Positions 46,663 to 56,341 of a stretch of DNA of 64,000 nt are shown here, in pieces (position 1 is the stretch's first letter; each line of letters opens with the position of its first letter). The position numbers and the translations under genes are program-made. Source of the stretch: Sphingomonas abaci (GTDB lineage: Bacteria; Pseudomonadota; Alphaproteobacteria; Sphingomonadales; Sphingomonadaceae); contig NZ_JACHNY010000005.1 of the NCBI RefSeq assembly GCF_014199625.1, forward strand, positions 1 to 64,000. Direction: 5' to 3'. Below the pieces are notes generated by a model that saw only the letters and a list, made by a program, of their open reading frames with translations, was not told where the DNA came from and made no database searches.

Positions 46663-47013
46663 TTAGAGCGAGTCGAGCGCCTTGCGCACGCCGTCCATGG
46701 TGAAGGGCTTTTGCAGGACCGGGCGATCGCGGAAGCGTTCGTCGACGCTCTCGTCGCTGCCGCCGGTGGCGAAGACGAACGGCACCCCGGCATCGGCCAG
46801 CGCCTCCGCGATCGGCGTGCTCTTCTCGCCGCCGCGCAGATTGACGTCGAGGATCGCGGCGTCGATGCCGCCCTGCCCGACGCGTTCCAGCGCGCCGGCC
46901 ACGGTATCGACGCTTCCGGCCACCCCCTGTTCAAGGACGTCGAGGAAATCCTCGAGCATCATGGCGATCAGGGGCTCGTCCTCGACGATAAGGATTTGCT
47001 TCGCAACGGTCAT
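46663..47013 (-). CDS. Single-domain response regulator (FAT-GUY-like)
   Basis: A 116-residue receiver. The acidic pair is VEDEP, the phospho-acceptor is Asp56 in ILDVNLRGG, and Lys102 lies in LQKPF. PFVFATGGS (78-86) is a variant of the FAT-GUY motif, matching the receiver at 16978-17370. It lies 64 bases downstream of cckA on the same strand but has no output domain, so it may be a phosphorelay competitor or stress receiver. The longer frame to 47193 reads the 3' end of cckA in another phase. Confidence 0.85.
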   Translation of the reverse strand: MTVAKQILIVEDEPLIAMMLEDFLDVLEQGVAGSVDTVAGALERVGQGGIDAAILDVNLRGGEKSTPIAEALADAGVPFVFATGGSDESVDERFRDRPVLQKPFTMDGVRKALDSL

Positions 47014-47077
47014 CGCCCGTCTCTTAGCCACGTTCCCGCAAGGGACGCAATGATGGGCGAACCGGCTTTGACGTGAA

Positions 47078-49453
47078 TTAACCGGGACGCAGCAGATCGC
47101 GCGCCGCTTCGCCGAGCTGCTGCACGGAGAAAGGCTTGGGCAGGAAGGCGACCTTGTCGATGTCGATCGACTTGCGCAGTTGCTCCTCGGCATAGCCCGA
47201 CATGAACAGCACCGGCAGCGCGGGATAGCGTTTGCGCACCTCGCGCACCATCGTCGGGCCGTCCATCGTCGGCATCACCACGTCGGAGATCAGCAGGTCG
47301 GGCTGGCCGCTGGTGCGCAGCACCTCCAGCGCGGTCTCGCCATTGTCGGCGGTCAGCACCGTATAGCCCTGGCGGACCAGCGCCCGCTCGGCCACGGCGC
47401 GAACCATGTCCTCGTCCTCGACCAACAGCACGACGCCGGATCCCCAGGTGTCGCCCTGGCGCGGCAGCGGTTTGGGCGGCGTGCGCAGCGGGTCGGCGAC
47501 GGCGCTGTGCACCGGCAGGTAGATGGTGAAGGTCGCGCCTTGGCCGGGCTTCGAGTCGGCGAATATCCAGCCACCCGACTGCTTGACGATGCCGTAGACG
47601 GTCGACAGGCCCAGCCCGGTGCCCTTACCCAGCTCCTTGGTGGTGAAGAAGGGCTCGAATATCTTGCCGATGATGTCGGGCGGGATGCCGGTTCCCGTGT
47701 CGCTGACCGACAATGCGGTATAGTCGGCCGGGGGCAGGATGTCCGAACCCATGGCGCGCACCTCCGCGGCGGTGACGGCGCGCGTCTGGATGGTCAGCCG
47801 GCCGCCGCCTTGCGGATTGGCGCTCAGGATCGCGTCGCGAGCGTTGACCGCCAGGTTTACGACCACCTGCTCCAGCTGGCCCGGATCGGCGCGGACCGGT
47901 CCCAGGTTGCGACCATGCGTGACCTCCAGCCGCACCGTCTCGCCCATCAGCCGTTTCAGCAGGTTCGACACCTCCGCCACGACATCGGGCAGCTGCAGCA
48001 CCTGGGGGCGCAACGTCTGCTGGCGCGAGAAGGCGAGAAGCTGGCGGGTCAGGCTGGCGGCGCGGTTCGAATTGGTGCGGATCTGCTGGATGTCGTCATA
48101 GTCGCTGTCGCCGGGCGAGTGGCGCATCAGCATCAGGTCGCAATGACCCAGGATCGCGGTGAGGATGTTGTTGAAGTCGTGGGCGACGCCGCCCGCGAGC
48201 TGGCCCACCGCCTGCATCTTGGTGGCTTGCGCCACCTCGCGCTTCAGCCGGCTCTCCTCGCTATTGTCCTTGAGGCTCAGCAGCACCGCCGCATCCCCCA
48301 GCCCGCGCGCGCCGGCGATGGTCAGCGCCACCGGTTCGTCGGGATGATCCTTCAGCCGGACCGCCATGTCCGCGGAATGGGTGGCGCCGCTGGCGAAGCG
48401 GCGGATCGCGTCCGCCACCGCCGACTTGTCCTCACGCACCACCAGGTCGCCCGGATAGAGCGGCGGTGCGGCGGCATCGACGCCGGCCGCGCGGACGAAG
48501 GCGGTGTTCATCTGGAGGAAGCGACCGTCGCGGTCCACCAGCGCCATGCCGAACGGCATCAGCGACACCAGGCTGCGGACATGGGCGGAGGCCGACGCAC
48601 CGATCGCCGGTGCGTCATGGCGGTCGTCCAGGATGGCGAGCAGGATCGGCATGTCCTCACCCTCGCCGAACGGAAGCTGGATCAGCCGCAGCGGCGATCC
48701 CTCCAGCCCCTCACGCTCGAAGCGGACCAGGCCCAGGCTGTCGGTGATCAGGCAATGGGCGAAGTCGCGCCCGATGATCGACCCGTTGCCCCCACTCGCC
48801 CGGTGCGACAACACGCGCGTCGCCGCCCGCACCCGGCCGTTGGGGGTGAGCAGCGCGACCATCACGCCCCCCTGCCCCAGCCGATCGCCGATCGCGCCGC
48901 CCAGCATCGTCTCGATCCGCGCCGCCAGGTCATGCTCGCCGGTCGCGGCGAAGCGCCAGACCAGCACATCGGCGTCCTCGCCCGCGCGGACGACGGTGGC
49001 GTCCAGCCCAACCTCCGCGCCGATCAGCCCTTTCACCTCGGCGCGGCCGTCGCGCCAAGCGGTTCGCCCGGCCAGGCCGAGCGCCGCGACGCCGGCCGTG
49101 TCGAGCGGGAGGACGGGCGGGGTCGGCAATCCCTCGAACAAGGCCTCATAGGCATCGTTGGCACAGACCAGCCGGCCGGCGCGATCGGTCACCGCCACCG
49201 CCGCATCGGTGGTCGCGGCGATGGTGCGGGTGATCGTCCAGTCGATCCGCGCCAGCCCGGTTTCGACCGGTGGCCGCAGCAGCCGCCACGCCGCCACCGC
49301 GCCGCCCGCGACGAACCCCGCCGCCAGGAAGCCGCCGGCCATGGCGATGCTGCCGATCGTGACCAGGATCAGCAGCGCCGCCGCCAGCGCCGCCGCCCCG
49401 ATGGCGAGGGCGGCGGCGCGGATCGACGAAGAGCTGGGTGAGAAGGACGGCAT
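47078..49453 (-). CDS. cckA: Cell-cycle hybrid histidine kinase CckA
   Basis: The 791-residue inner-membrane kinase has two N-terminal membrane helices (about 11-35 and 38-60), two PAS-like domains (about 75-200 and 290-395), the HisKA box with His425 in GGVAHDFNNI, a HATPase domain (VNLAVNARDAI, DTGTGIPPD, GKGTGLGLSTVYGI) and a C-terminal receiver with Asp724 in ISDVVMPTMDG. In alphaproteobacteria CckA feeds ChpT, CtrA and CpdR and controls division and motility. The length and domain order match. No chpT or ctrA lies in the window. Confidence 0.92.
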   Translation of the reverse strand: MPSFSPSSSSIRAAALAIGAAALAAALLILVTIGSIAMAGGFLAAGFVAGGAVAAWRLLRPPVETGLARIDWTITRTIAATTDAAVAVTDRAGRLVCANDAYEALFEGLPTPPVLPLDTAGVAALGLAGRTAWRDGRAEVKGLIGAEVGLDATVVRAGEDADVLVWRFAATGEHDLAARIETMLGGAIGDRLGQGGVMVALLTPNGRVRAATRVLSHRASGGNGSIIGRDFAHCLITDSLGLVRFEREGLEGSPLRLIQLPFGEGEDMPILLAILDDRHDAPAIGASASAHVRSLVSLMPFGMALVDRDGRFLQMNTAFVRAAGVDAAAPPLYPGDLVVREDKSAVADAIRRFASGATHSADMAVRLKDHPDEPVALTIAGARGLGDAAVLLSLKDNSEESRLKREVAQATKMQAVGQLAGGVAHDFNNILTAILGHCDLMLMRHSPGDSDYDDIQQIRTNSNRAASLTRQLLAFSRQQTLRPQVLQLPDVVAEVSNLLKRLMGETVRLEVTHGRNLGPVRADPGQLEQVVVNLAVNARDAILSANPQGGGRLTIQTRAVTAAEVRAMGSDILPPADYTALSVSDTGTGIPPDIIGKIFEPFFTTKELGKGTGLGLSTVYGIVKQSGGWIFADSKPGQGATFTIYLPVHSAVADPLRTPPKPLPRQGDTWGSGVVLLVEDEDMVRAVAERALVRQGYTVLTADNGETALEVLRTSGQPDLLISDVVMPTMDGPTMVREVRKRYPALPVLFMSGYAEEQLRKSIDIDKVAFLPKPFSVQQLGEAARDLLRPG

Positions 49454-49528
49454 CGCTACCCCGTGTCCACGGGCAATCGCGCGGCGTCAAGCACCGCGCG
49501 GATGCCGGCCCCGATCACCAAGGCCCGA

Positions 49529-51553
49529 TCACCAGATGCGGACGCGCTGCTCCGGGGTCAGGTACAACCGCTCGCCCGGCTTGGGCTGATAGGCGGCGTA
49601 CCAGGGATCCAGATTGCGTACGACCCAGGCGCGCTGTTGCGAGGGGCTGTGCGGATCGGTCAGCAAGCGGTTGCGCAGATTGGCATCGCGATAGTTGCGC
49701 CGCCATACCTGCGCCCAGCCGAGATAGAAGCGCTGATCACCGGTGAAGCCGTCGATCACCGGTGCAGCGCGCCCTTTCAGCGAAGCCGTGTATGCATCGT
49801 GCGCCACCGACAGGCCGGCCAGGTCCGCGACATTCTCGCCCAGCGTCAGCGCCCCCTTCACATGCAGGCCCGGCAGGGGTTCATAGGCATCATATTGGCG
49901 GACCAGCGCGCCGGTGCGCTGCTTGAAGGCGGCGACGTCGGCGGGCGTCCACCAGTCGATCAGGCGGCCCTTGGCGTCGAACTTCGATCCCTGGTCGTCG
50001 AAATGATGGCTCAGCTCATGACCGATCACCGCGCCGATGCCGCCATAATTGACCGCCGGATCGGCCTTGGGGTCGAAAAAGGGCGGTTGCAGGATCGCCG
50101 CAGGGAAGACGATCTCGACCATGCCGAAATTGGCGTAGGCGTTGACGGTCATCGGCGTCATCCCCCATTCCCAGCGCTGGATCGGCTTGCCGAGATGCCC
50201 GATATTATAGTCGTGCAACCACTGCGCCGCGCGCAGCGAATTGCCGAACGCGTCACCCTTGGCGATGCGCAGCCCCGACAGGTCGCGCCAGCGGTCGGGA
50301 TAGCCGATCTTGGGGGTGAAGGCGGCGAGTTTGGCATGCGCCGCCGTCTTGGTGGCCGGCGCCATCCAGTCCAGCCGGTCGATCCGCTGCCCCATCGCCG
50401 CCAGCACGTTGCGCACCAGCGTGTCTGCCGCCGCCTTGGTCTCGGGCGGGAAATAGCGGGCGACATAGACCTTGGACACGTCATCCGACAATGCGGCCGA
50501 GGTGAAGGACACCGCGCGCTTCCACCGCTCCTCCTGCTGCGGCGTGCCGGACAGGACCGTGCCGTAGAAGGCGAAATGCTCCTGGTCGAAGGCGCGGGGC
50601 AGCACATCGGCGAACTCGTCGAGCGAGCGGAGCAGCAACTGGTCCTTCAGCACCGGCAGCGGCGTCGCGGCAATCAGCGCGGCGATCCCCGTCACCGCGC
50701 TCGGCTGCGCGACCACGACGCTGTCCACCGGCGTGCCGACCGCCTTCAGATAGGCGGCGAAGTCGAAGCCCGGGGCGCTGCGTGCCAGATCGGCGACGCT
50801 CATCCTGTTATAGGTCTTGTCGCGGTCGCGGCTGTCGATCCGCGTCCAGCTCACCTGCGCGATCCGGGTCTCGAAGTCGAGCACCGCCCTAGCGCGGGCT
50901 TCCGCGTCCACTTCGCCCGCCAGCGCCAGCATCCTCGCCAGATGCGCTTGATAGGCGGTGCGCGCCTCGACCAGCTTGGCATCGGCCGACAGATAATAGT
51001 CGCGGTCCGGCATCCCCAGGCCCGACTGGCGGACGCCGACGCTATAGACGTCGGACTGGCGCGCATCCTGACCGACGCCGCTGGCGAAGGGGATGCCGAC
51101 GCCGTTGCGGTCCGCCTGGGCGACCAGGGCGGCATAGCCCGCCTTGTCGCTCAACGCCCTGATCGTGTCGAGCCAGGGGCGGATCGGGGCGAGCCCGCGC
51201 GCCTCGATCGCCGCGGTGTCGAGATAGGCGGCATAGGCCTGGCCGATCTTGCTGCCGCCGGCCCCTTCCAGGATGCCGCGCGTCCGGTCGCGCGACAGGT
51301 CGGCCAGCGTATCGAACGCGCCATAGCTCGCCTTGTCGGCCGGGATGGCGGTGGTCTTCGCCCATTCGCCATTGGCATAGGCGTAGAAATCATCCCCCGG
51401 CGGGGTCGTCTTCATCATGCCCGCCTCGTCGAAGCCGAAACGGCCGATCTGCGGCGTATCGCGGGCCACGGCGGCGGTGGGCGTCTGGGTCTGGGCGTGA
51501 AGCGCCACGGCGGAGGCGGCGGCGAGCAGGCTGGCGAGAAGAAGTCGCGTCAT
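49529..51553 (-). CDS. M13 family secreted metallopeptidase (copy 1)
   Basis: The 674-residue periplasmic zinc peptidase of the neprilysin family has a signal peptide ending LHAQ. The zinc motif is IGHELSHHFDDQG with the third ligand downstream in ENVADLAG. The C-terminal block (LYLTPEQRVRIW) with its final Trp is shared with copy 2. The family usually cuts small peptides and has broad specificity. It lies 75 bases upstream of cckA on the same strand. Confidence 0.93.
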   Translation of the reverse strand: MTRLLLASLLAAASAVALHAQTQTPTAAVARDTPQIGRFGFDEAGMMKTTPPGDDFYAYANGEWAKTTAIPADKASYGAFDTLADLSRDRTRGILEGAGGSKIGQAYAAYLDTAAIEARGLAPIRPWLDTIRALSDKAGYAALVAQADRNGVGIPFASGVGQDARQSDVYSVGVRQSGLGMPDRDYYLSADAKLVEARTAYQAHLARMLALAGEVDAEARARAVLDFETRIAQVSWTRIDSRDRDKTYNRMSVADLARSAPGFDFAAYLKAVGTPVDSVVVAQPSAVTGIAALIAATPLPVLKDQLLLRSLDEFADVLPRAFDQEHFAFYGTVLSGTPQQEERWKRAVSFTSAALSDDVSKVYVARYFPPETKAAADTLVRNVLAAMGQRIDRLDWMAPATKTAAHAKLAAFTPKIGYPDRWRDLSGLRIAKGDAFGNSLRAAQWLHDYNIGHLGKPIQRWEWGMTPMTVNAYANFGMVEIVFPAAILQPPFFDPKADPAVNYGGIGAVIGHELSHHFDDQGSKFDAKGRLIDWWTPADVAAFKQRTGALVRQYDAYEPLPGLHVKGALTLGENVADLAGLSVAHDAYTASLKGRAAPVIDGFTGDQRFYLGWAQVWRRNYRDANLRNRLLTDPHSPSQQRAWVVRNLDPWYAAYQPKPGERLYLTPEQRVRIW

Positions 51554-51688
51554 GGCGGTCCTGAATAGCTTAGATCCGCCAGCTTCGCGTCTAATCGCCG
51601 CATTCGCAATACGTTATATCGGACATCTTCCAAGTAGGGGAAGCATGGCGCCCCCGCGCCCAGCGGCCGTTCCCCTGCCCGGGACGAG

Positions 51689-51721
51689 GGGTCCCGTTCG
51701 CCGTGGCGACGAACGGGACCC
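51689..51721 (-). terminator. Strong hairpin downstream of M13 copy 2
   Basis: A 12-bp perfect stem, with 51689-51700 (ending CCCGTTCG) pairing to 51710-51721 (starting CGAACGGG) over a 9-base loop. It begins 7 bases after the stop codon of the minus-strand gene at 51728. No T tract. It separates the two M13 genes and would limit read-through into copy 1. Confidence 0.6.
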
Positions 51722-51727
51722 GGTCGA

Positions 51728-53812
51728 TCACCAGATGCGGACACGATCGGCTGGCGCCAGATACATTTGCTGGCCCGGCTTGGCGCCGAACGCCGCATAC
51801 CACGGGTCGAGGTTGCGCACGGTCAGCGTGCGCTCATGCCCTGGCGAGTGCGGGTCCGAGAGCAGCGCCTGGCGCAGCGCCGGCTCGCGCCACTTGGTCC
51901 GCCACACCTGCGCCCAGCCCAGATAGAAGCGCTGATCGCCGGTCAGCCCGTCGATCACCGGCGCGGGCTTGCCGCCCAGCGATTTGTGGTAGGCGTCGAG
52001 CGCCACCGTCAGGCCCGCCAGGTCGGCGATGTTCTCGCCCAGCGTCAGTTCGCCCTGAATATGCTGGCCGGGGATGGGCTCATAGGCGTTGTACTGCGCG
52101 ACCAGCTTGTCGGTGAAGCTCTTGAACCGCTCGACATCCTGCGGCGTCCACCAGTCGGTCAACTTGCCGGTGGCGTCGTACTTGCGGCCCTGGTCGTCGA
52201 AGTGATGGCTGATCTCATGGCCGATCACCGCGCCGATGCCGCCATAATTGACCGCCGGGTCCGCCTTGGGATCGAAGAAGGGCGGTTGCAGGATCGCCGC
52301 CGGGAAGACGATCTCGTTCATCACCGGATTGGCATAGGCGTTGATCGTCATCGGCGTCATGAACCACTCGCCGCGGTCGAGCGGGTGGTCGAGCTTGTTG
52401 AGCCCGCGCTGGTATTCGAACGCATTGGCGCGCGCGACATTGCCGACCAGGTCGCCGCGCTGGATCGCCAGCGCCGAATAGTCACGCCATTTGTCGGGAT
52501 AGCCGATCTTGGGGGTGAAGGCGGCGAGCTTCTCGAGCGCTTTCGCCTTGGTCTCGCGCGCCATCCATTGCAGGTTCTTCAATCGGTCGCCCATCGCGGC
52601 GATGACGTTCTTGACCAGCGCGTCGGCGGTCGCCTTCGCCTCGGGCGGGAAATAGCGCGCGACATACTGCTCGCCGATCGCCTCGCCCATCGCGTTGCTG
52701 ACCGTCGACACCGCGCGCTTCCAGCGCACCTGCTGCTGCGGCGTGCCGGACAACGTGGTGCCGTAGAAGCCGAAATTCGCCTGATCGACCGGCGTAGCCA
52801 GATAGGGGGCGTAGGAGCGCAGCACGCGGAGCATCGCCGCATCCTTCAGCACCGGCAGCGGCGTGTCGGCATACACCTTGGCCTCGCCGGTCAGCGCGCT
52901 GGGCTGCGCGACCAGATAGGTCGGGCGATTGGCGACGCCCATCGCGGTCAGGAAGGGCTGCCAGGGGAAACCGGGCGCCTTGGCGGCGAAATCGCCGGCC
53001 TTCCAGACGTTGTAGGTCGCGTCGGCGTCCCGGCTCTGCACGGCGGTCCAATGGGCGTTGGCGATCGCCTTCTCCATCTGGAACACCGCCGCCGCACGCG
53101 CTTCGGCGTTCGGCTCGCCGGCCAGCGTCAGCATCTTCGCCAGATAAGCCTGGTAGGCGGTGCGCACCGCCGCCAGCTTCGGGTCGTCCTTCAGATAATA
53201 ATCCCGGTCGGGCAGGCCAATGCCGCCCTGCCCCAGGCTGACGACATAGGTCTCGGGCGACTTGTCGTCCTGCCCGACCGACACGCCGACCAGCCCGCGC
53301 ACGCCCTGACGCTGGAGCTTCGCGATTTCGGTGGCGAGCGCGGTCTTGTCGCCGGCATTCTTGATCGCGGTCAGCCAGGGCTGGACCGGGGTGATGCCCT
53401 TGGCGTCGACGGCCGCCTGGTCCATGAAGCTGGAATAGAAGTCGCCGGTCTTGTCGCCCGAACGCTTCTCCGCCGCTTCCAGGATGCCGCGCGTCCGCTC
53501 CAGCGACAGGTCCTGGAGGACGTGGAACATGCCATAGGAGGACCGGTCCGCCGGGATCTCGGTCGCGCCATACCAGCGGCCGCTGGCATAGTTGAAGAAG
53601 TCGTTGCCCGGCTGCACGCTGGTGTCCCGCCCGGCCATGTCGAAGCCGAAATCGCCGATCTGCGGCTTGTCGGCGCTCGCCGGAGCGACCGGGCCGGCCG
53701 CGGCCTTGCCGACGGTCCGGGTCTGCTGGGCCTGCTGCGCGGTGGTCTGCGCGAGGGCGGTGGTGGAAACGGTGGAAGCGAGCAGGATCAGGCCAATCAA
53801 CGGCGTACGCAT
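51728..53812 (-). CDS. M13 family secreted metallopeptidase (copy 2)
   Basis: This 694-residue paralogue of the next gene has a signal peptide (MRTPLIGLILLASTVSTTAL then AQ), the zinc motif IGHEISHHFDDQG and the third-ligand region ENIADLAG. Long blocks are identical or nearly so between the two copies (AILQPPFFDPKADPAVNYGG; RVRIW at the end), so the pair comes from a tandem duplication, though the N-terminal thirds have diverged. Function is periplasmic peptide turnover by family. Confidence 0.93.
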   Translation of the reverse strand: MRTPLIGLILLASTVSTTALAQTTAQQAQQTRTVGKAAAGPVAPASADKPQIGDFGFDMAGRDTSVQPGNDFFNYASGRWYGATEIPADRSSYGMFHVLQDLSLERTRGILEAAEKRSGDKTGDFYSSFMDQAAVDAKGITPVQPWLTAIKNAGDKTALATEIAKLQRQGVRGLVGVSVGQDDKSPETYVVSLGQGGIGLPDRDYYLKDDPKLAAVRTAYQAYLAKMLTLAGEPNAEARAAAVFQMEKAIANAHWTAVQSRDADATYNVWKAGDFAAKAPGFPWQPFLTAMGVANRPTYLVAQPSALTGEAKVYADTPLPVLKDAAMLRVLRSYAPYLATPVDQANFGFYGTTLSGTPQQQVRWKRAVSTVSNAMGEAIGEQYVARYFPPEAKATADALVKNVIAAMGDRLKNLQWMARETKAKALEKLAAFTPKIGYPDKWRDYSALAIQRGDLVGNVARANAFEYQRGLNKLDHPLDRGEWFMTPMTINAYANPVMNEIVFPAAILQPPFFDPKADPAVNYGGIGAVIGHEISHHFDDQGRKYDATGKLTDWWTPQDVERFKSFTDKLVAQYNAYEPIPGQHIQGELTLGENIADLAGLTVALDAYHKSLGGKPAPVIDGLTGDQRFYLGWAQVWRTKWREPALRQALLSDPHSPGHERTLTVRNLDPWYAAFGAKPGQQMYLAPADRVRIW

Positions 53813-53890
53813 CGAGCATCCTCAATCAGGGTCAGTAATGCTGTTGTACGTCGCTAGGACGCCTCGTCAATGCGAGGTTCGTTACAACCG

Positions 53891-54448
53891 TTACATGCTC
53901 TCCTTGTTGTGGCGGTTGCGCCACTTGCGGGCGATCCACAGCCGCCAGCCGAGCGCCGACACGCCATAGCCCAGCACCGCGCCGGCCGCGGCGATGATGA
54001 CCAGCCCGGTCACCGTCGCCGGTCCCGCCTCCCACAGCCATTGCAGCCAGCCGGTCGCCGCCTCCGCCACCGGCTGCGCCACCACCGGCGCATCGACATG
54101 CAGCACCCATCGGCCGATCTGGTAGGCCGCGATCAGGATCAGCGGCGTGGTGAACGGGTTGGTGATGAAGGTCGTCAGCGCCGCCACCGGCACATTGGCG
54201 CGGAACGGCAGCGCGATCACCGCCGCGATGGCGATCTGGGCGACCGGGAAGATCACGCCGGCCACCATGCCCAGCGCGACGCCGCGCGGCACCGAGCGAC
54301 GGGTAAAGCGCCACAGCTCGGGTGCCAGCACGCGGTGCGCGACCGGGCGCAGCATCCGGCTACGCTCCATCGACTCCCGCGTCGGCAGGTTGCGCCGACA
54401 CCAGCCGGCCGCGCGCTGCCACATGGAGCGCGGCGCGGCCGTGGCCAT
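53891..54448 (-). CDS. DUF2062 domain membrane protein
   Basis: The 185-residue protein has about three hydrophobic segments in residues 55-170 and the DUF2062 core (VPRGVALGMVAGVIFPVAQI, FITNPFTTPLILIAAYQIG). The N-terminal Arg-rich part probably faces the cytoplasm. Role unknown. The start codon coincides with the end of smpB (both at 54448), a common sphingomonad pairing. Confidence 0.85.
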   Translation of the reverse strand: MATAAPRSMWQRAAGWCRRNLPTRESMERSRMLRPVAHRVLAPELWRFTRRSVPRGVALGMVAGVIFPVAQIAIAAVIALPFRANVPVAALTTFITNPFTTPLILIAAYQIGRWVLHVDAPVVAQPVAEAATGWLQWLWEAGPATVTGLVIIAAAGAVLGYGVSALGWRLWIARKWRNRHNKESM

Positions 54449-54930
54449 CAGCCGCGATCCTTCAGGATGCGCTGCGCCTCCCGCTTCCAGTCGCGCTCCT
54501 TGATCGCCTCCCGCTTGTCGTGGTTCTTCCGACCCTTGGCCAATGCCAGCTCCACCTTCGCCCGCCCCCGCGAATTGAAATAGACCGACAGCGGCACCAG
54601 GGTCATGCCCTCGCGCGCCACCGCGCCGTGCAGCTTGTTTATCTCTCGCTCGTGAAGGAGCAGTTTACGGGGCCGCTTCGCCTCGTGGTTGAAACGGTTG
54701 CCATGGCTGAACTCGGGGACGTTGGCGTTGACCAGCCAGACCTGGTTGTCCTTCACCTCGGCATAGCTTTCCGCGATCGATCCCTCGCCGAAGCGCAGCG
54801 ACTTCACCTCGGTGCCGGTCAGGGCGATGCCGGCCTCGTAGGTGGTGTCGATCGAATATTCGAACCGCGCCTTGCGGTTCTCGGCGACGATCTTCTTCTT
54901 GTCGAAGGTGGCTGGTTTCGGGCGCGACAT
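54448..54930 (-). CDS. smpB: SsrA-binding protein
   Basis: The 160-residue protein delivers tmRNA to stalled ribosomes. Family blocks are [37 protein letters not shown] and the basic C-terminal tail ([17 protein letters not shown]). No tmRNA gene is seen in the window. It is upstream of DUF2062 and shares its transcript. Confidence 0.96.
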   Translation of the reverse strand: MSRPKPATFDKKKIVAENRKARFEYSIDTTYEAGIALTGTEVKSLRFGEGSIAESYAEVKDNQVWLVNANVPEFSHGNRFNHEAKRPRKLLLHEREINKLHGAVAREGMTLVPLSVYFNSRGRAKVELALAKGRKNHDKREAIKERDWKREAQRILKDRG

Positions 54931-55007
54931 GACGGGCGATGTAGGCGCGCCCGAGCACTTAGGGAAGCGGCCGTTGCGACCGGCGCGGCACGAAGCGCGA
55001 TCGGATG

Positions 55008-55304
55008 TCAGAAGGGCTTCGACAGCCGCAGCATCAACCGGTTGCTGGCCACGCCGCCGACGCTACCCTGCTCGACCTCCGCCGCCACCCTGCCGCCGCC
55101 GGGCAGCGCCATCGCCGCTTTCGGGACCAGCGGCTCCTGGGGGCGGGGCGGCAGGGACTTGAGGCGGTACCGGTCGTCGTCGCGGCCGCAGACGACGACT
55201 TCATCGCTTGCGGCCGGCGTCGCCGCACAGGGCGCATCGGATCGGTGCCGCCGGACGACCGGCAGGACGGGCCCCGAGACCACCTGCAACACGAACCACA
55301 GCAT
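55008..55304 (-). CDS. Small Cys-containing, probably exported protein
   Basis: This 98-residue protein has GGGGGAGG seven bases before the ATG at 55304. A hydrophobic N-terminus ([17 protein letters not shown]) is followed by [25 protein letters not shown]. That DEVVVC-plus-RYRL patch recurs in many small secreted sphingomonad proteins of unknown role. The two Cys at about residues 26 and 39 could form a disulfide. It lies between dapA and smpB on the same strand. Confidence 0.6.
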   Translation of the reverse strand: MLWFVLQVVSGPVLPVVRRHRSDAPCAATPAASDEVVVCGRDDDRYRLKSLPPRPQEPLVPKAAMALPGGGRVAAEVEQGSVGGVASNRLMLRLSKPF

Positions 55305-55368
55305 CCACCGACCTCCCCCGACAGGAGGCCACGACCATCAAGCCGGATCATGGCGGGGATAAGGCAAC

Positions 55369-56253
55369 CTAGATCAGCCCCGCGGTCGCCAGTCCGGCAT
55401 CGACCGCCGTACGCGCCGCTTCGGACGGCCAGGTCATCGGCAGGCGAAGCGCGGGCGGGAAGTCCGTGCGGACACGGGTTAGGGCGTACTTAACCGGGCC
55501 GGGCGAAGCGTCGGTGAACATCGCGTCGTGCAGCGCGTAAAGCCGGTCGTGCAGCGCCAGCGCAGCCGCCTGATCGCCCGAGGCGCAGGCCGCCTGGAAG
55601 TCGGCGCACAGGCGCGGCGCGACGTTGGCGGTGACCGAGATGCAGCCCACCCCGCCCATCGCGTTGTAGGCGAGCGCCAGGTCGTCATTGCCGGACAGCT
55701 GCGCGAAGTCCGCGCCCAGCGCCAGCCGGTGCTGGGTCACCCGCGCCAGCACGCCGCTGGCATCCTTCACGCCGACGAACAGTTCGGGAAAGGCCTGGAC
55801 AATCCGGATCAGCGTGGCGGGCTGGATGTCGGTGACGGTGCGGCCCGGCACATTGTAGAGGATGATCGGCAGCGGCGCGTCGGCGGCCAGCGCCGCGAAA
55901 TGGCGGAAGATCCCCTCCTGCGACGGGCGGTTGTAATAGGGAGGGACCATCAGCGCCGCGTCCGCCCCGGCATCCTTGGCGGCGCGCAGATTGGCGGCGG
56001 CGACACGGGTGTCGTTCGATCCCGCGCCCGCGATCACCGGCACGCGCCCGCGCGCCTGGTCGACGCAGACGCGCACGACATGGAAATGCTCCTCGGCACT
56101 CAGCGTCGCCGCTTCGCCGGTGGTGCCGCAGGCGACCAGCGCCGACGACCCCTCGGCGATCTGCCATTCGACGAATTCGCGAAAGGCCGCCTCGGCGAAC
56201 CCGCCGGCCGCATCGAACGGCGTGACCAGGGCGGGAATAGAGCCTGAAAACAT
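55369..56253 (-). CDS. dapA: 4-hydroxy-tetrahydrodipicolinate synthase
   Basis: The 294-residue TIM-barrel aldolase condenses pyruvate with aspartate semialdehyde for lysine and diaminopimelate. Motifs are GTTGEAATL, the catalytic Tyr in PPYYNRPSQEG, and the Schiff-base Lys in VGVKDASG. I take the ATG at 56253 (MFSGSIPALVTPF), which has AAGGA upstream, over 56298. It is divergent from the lytic transglycosylase gene. Confidence 0.95.
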   Translation of the reverse strand: MFSGSIPALVTPFDAAGGFAEAAFREFVEWQIAEGSSALVACGTTGEAATLSAEEHFHVVRVCVDQARGRVPVIAGAGSNDTRVAAANLRAAKDAGADAALMVPPYYNRPSQEGIFRHFAALAADAPLPIILYNVPGRTVTDIQPATLIRIVQAFPELFVGVKDASGVLARVTQHRLALGADFAQLSGNDDLALAYNAMGGVGCISVTANVAPRLCADFQAACASGDQAAALALHDRLYALHDAMFTDASPGPVKYALTRVRTDFPPALRLPMTWPSEAARTAVDAGLATAGLI

Positions 56254-56307
56254 TGTGTTACATCGTCCTTCTGCGACGGCTGCGGGGACGCCCCCCAAAA
56301 TCGTTCA

Positions 56308-56339
56308 GGACAGATACGGGTTCGATCCGTATTCTGTCC
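56308..56339. promoter_or_regulatory. Near-perfect inverted repeat between dapA and slt
   Basis: GGACAGATACGG at 56308-56319 and CCGTATTCTGTCC at 56327-56339 are complementary apart from one bulged base, with a 7-base centre. It ends two bases before the ATG of the transglycosylase gene, which has no ribosome-binding site. It could be an operator for one or both divergent genes or an mRNA hairpin at the start of a leaderless or weakly translated message. Confidence 0.4.
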
Positions 56340-56341
56340 AC

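Noticed and set aside
47032-47036. GTTCC upstream of the receiver gene at 46663-47013 as an EcfG -35 element
   Set aside because: The nearest AACG is 23 bases away, outside the accepted spacing.
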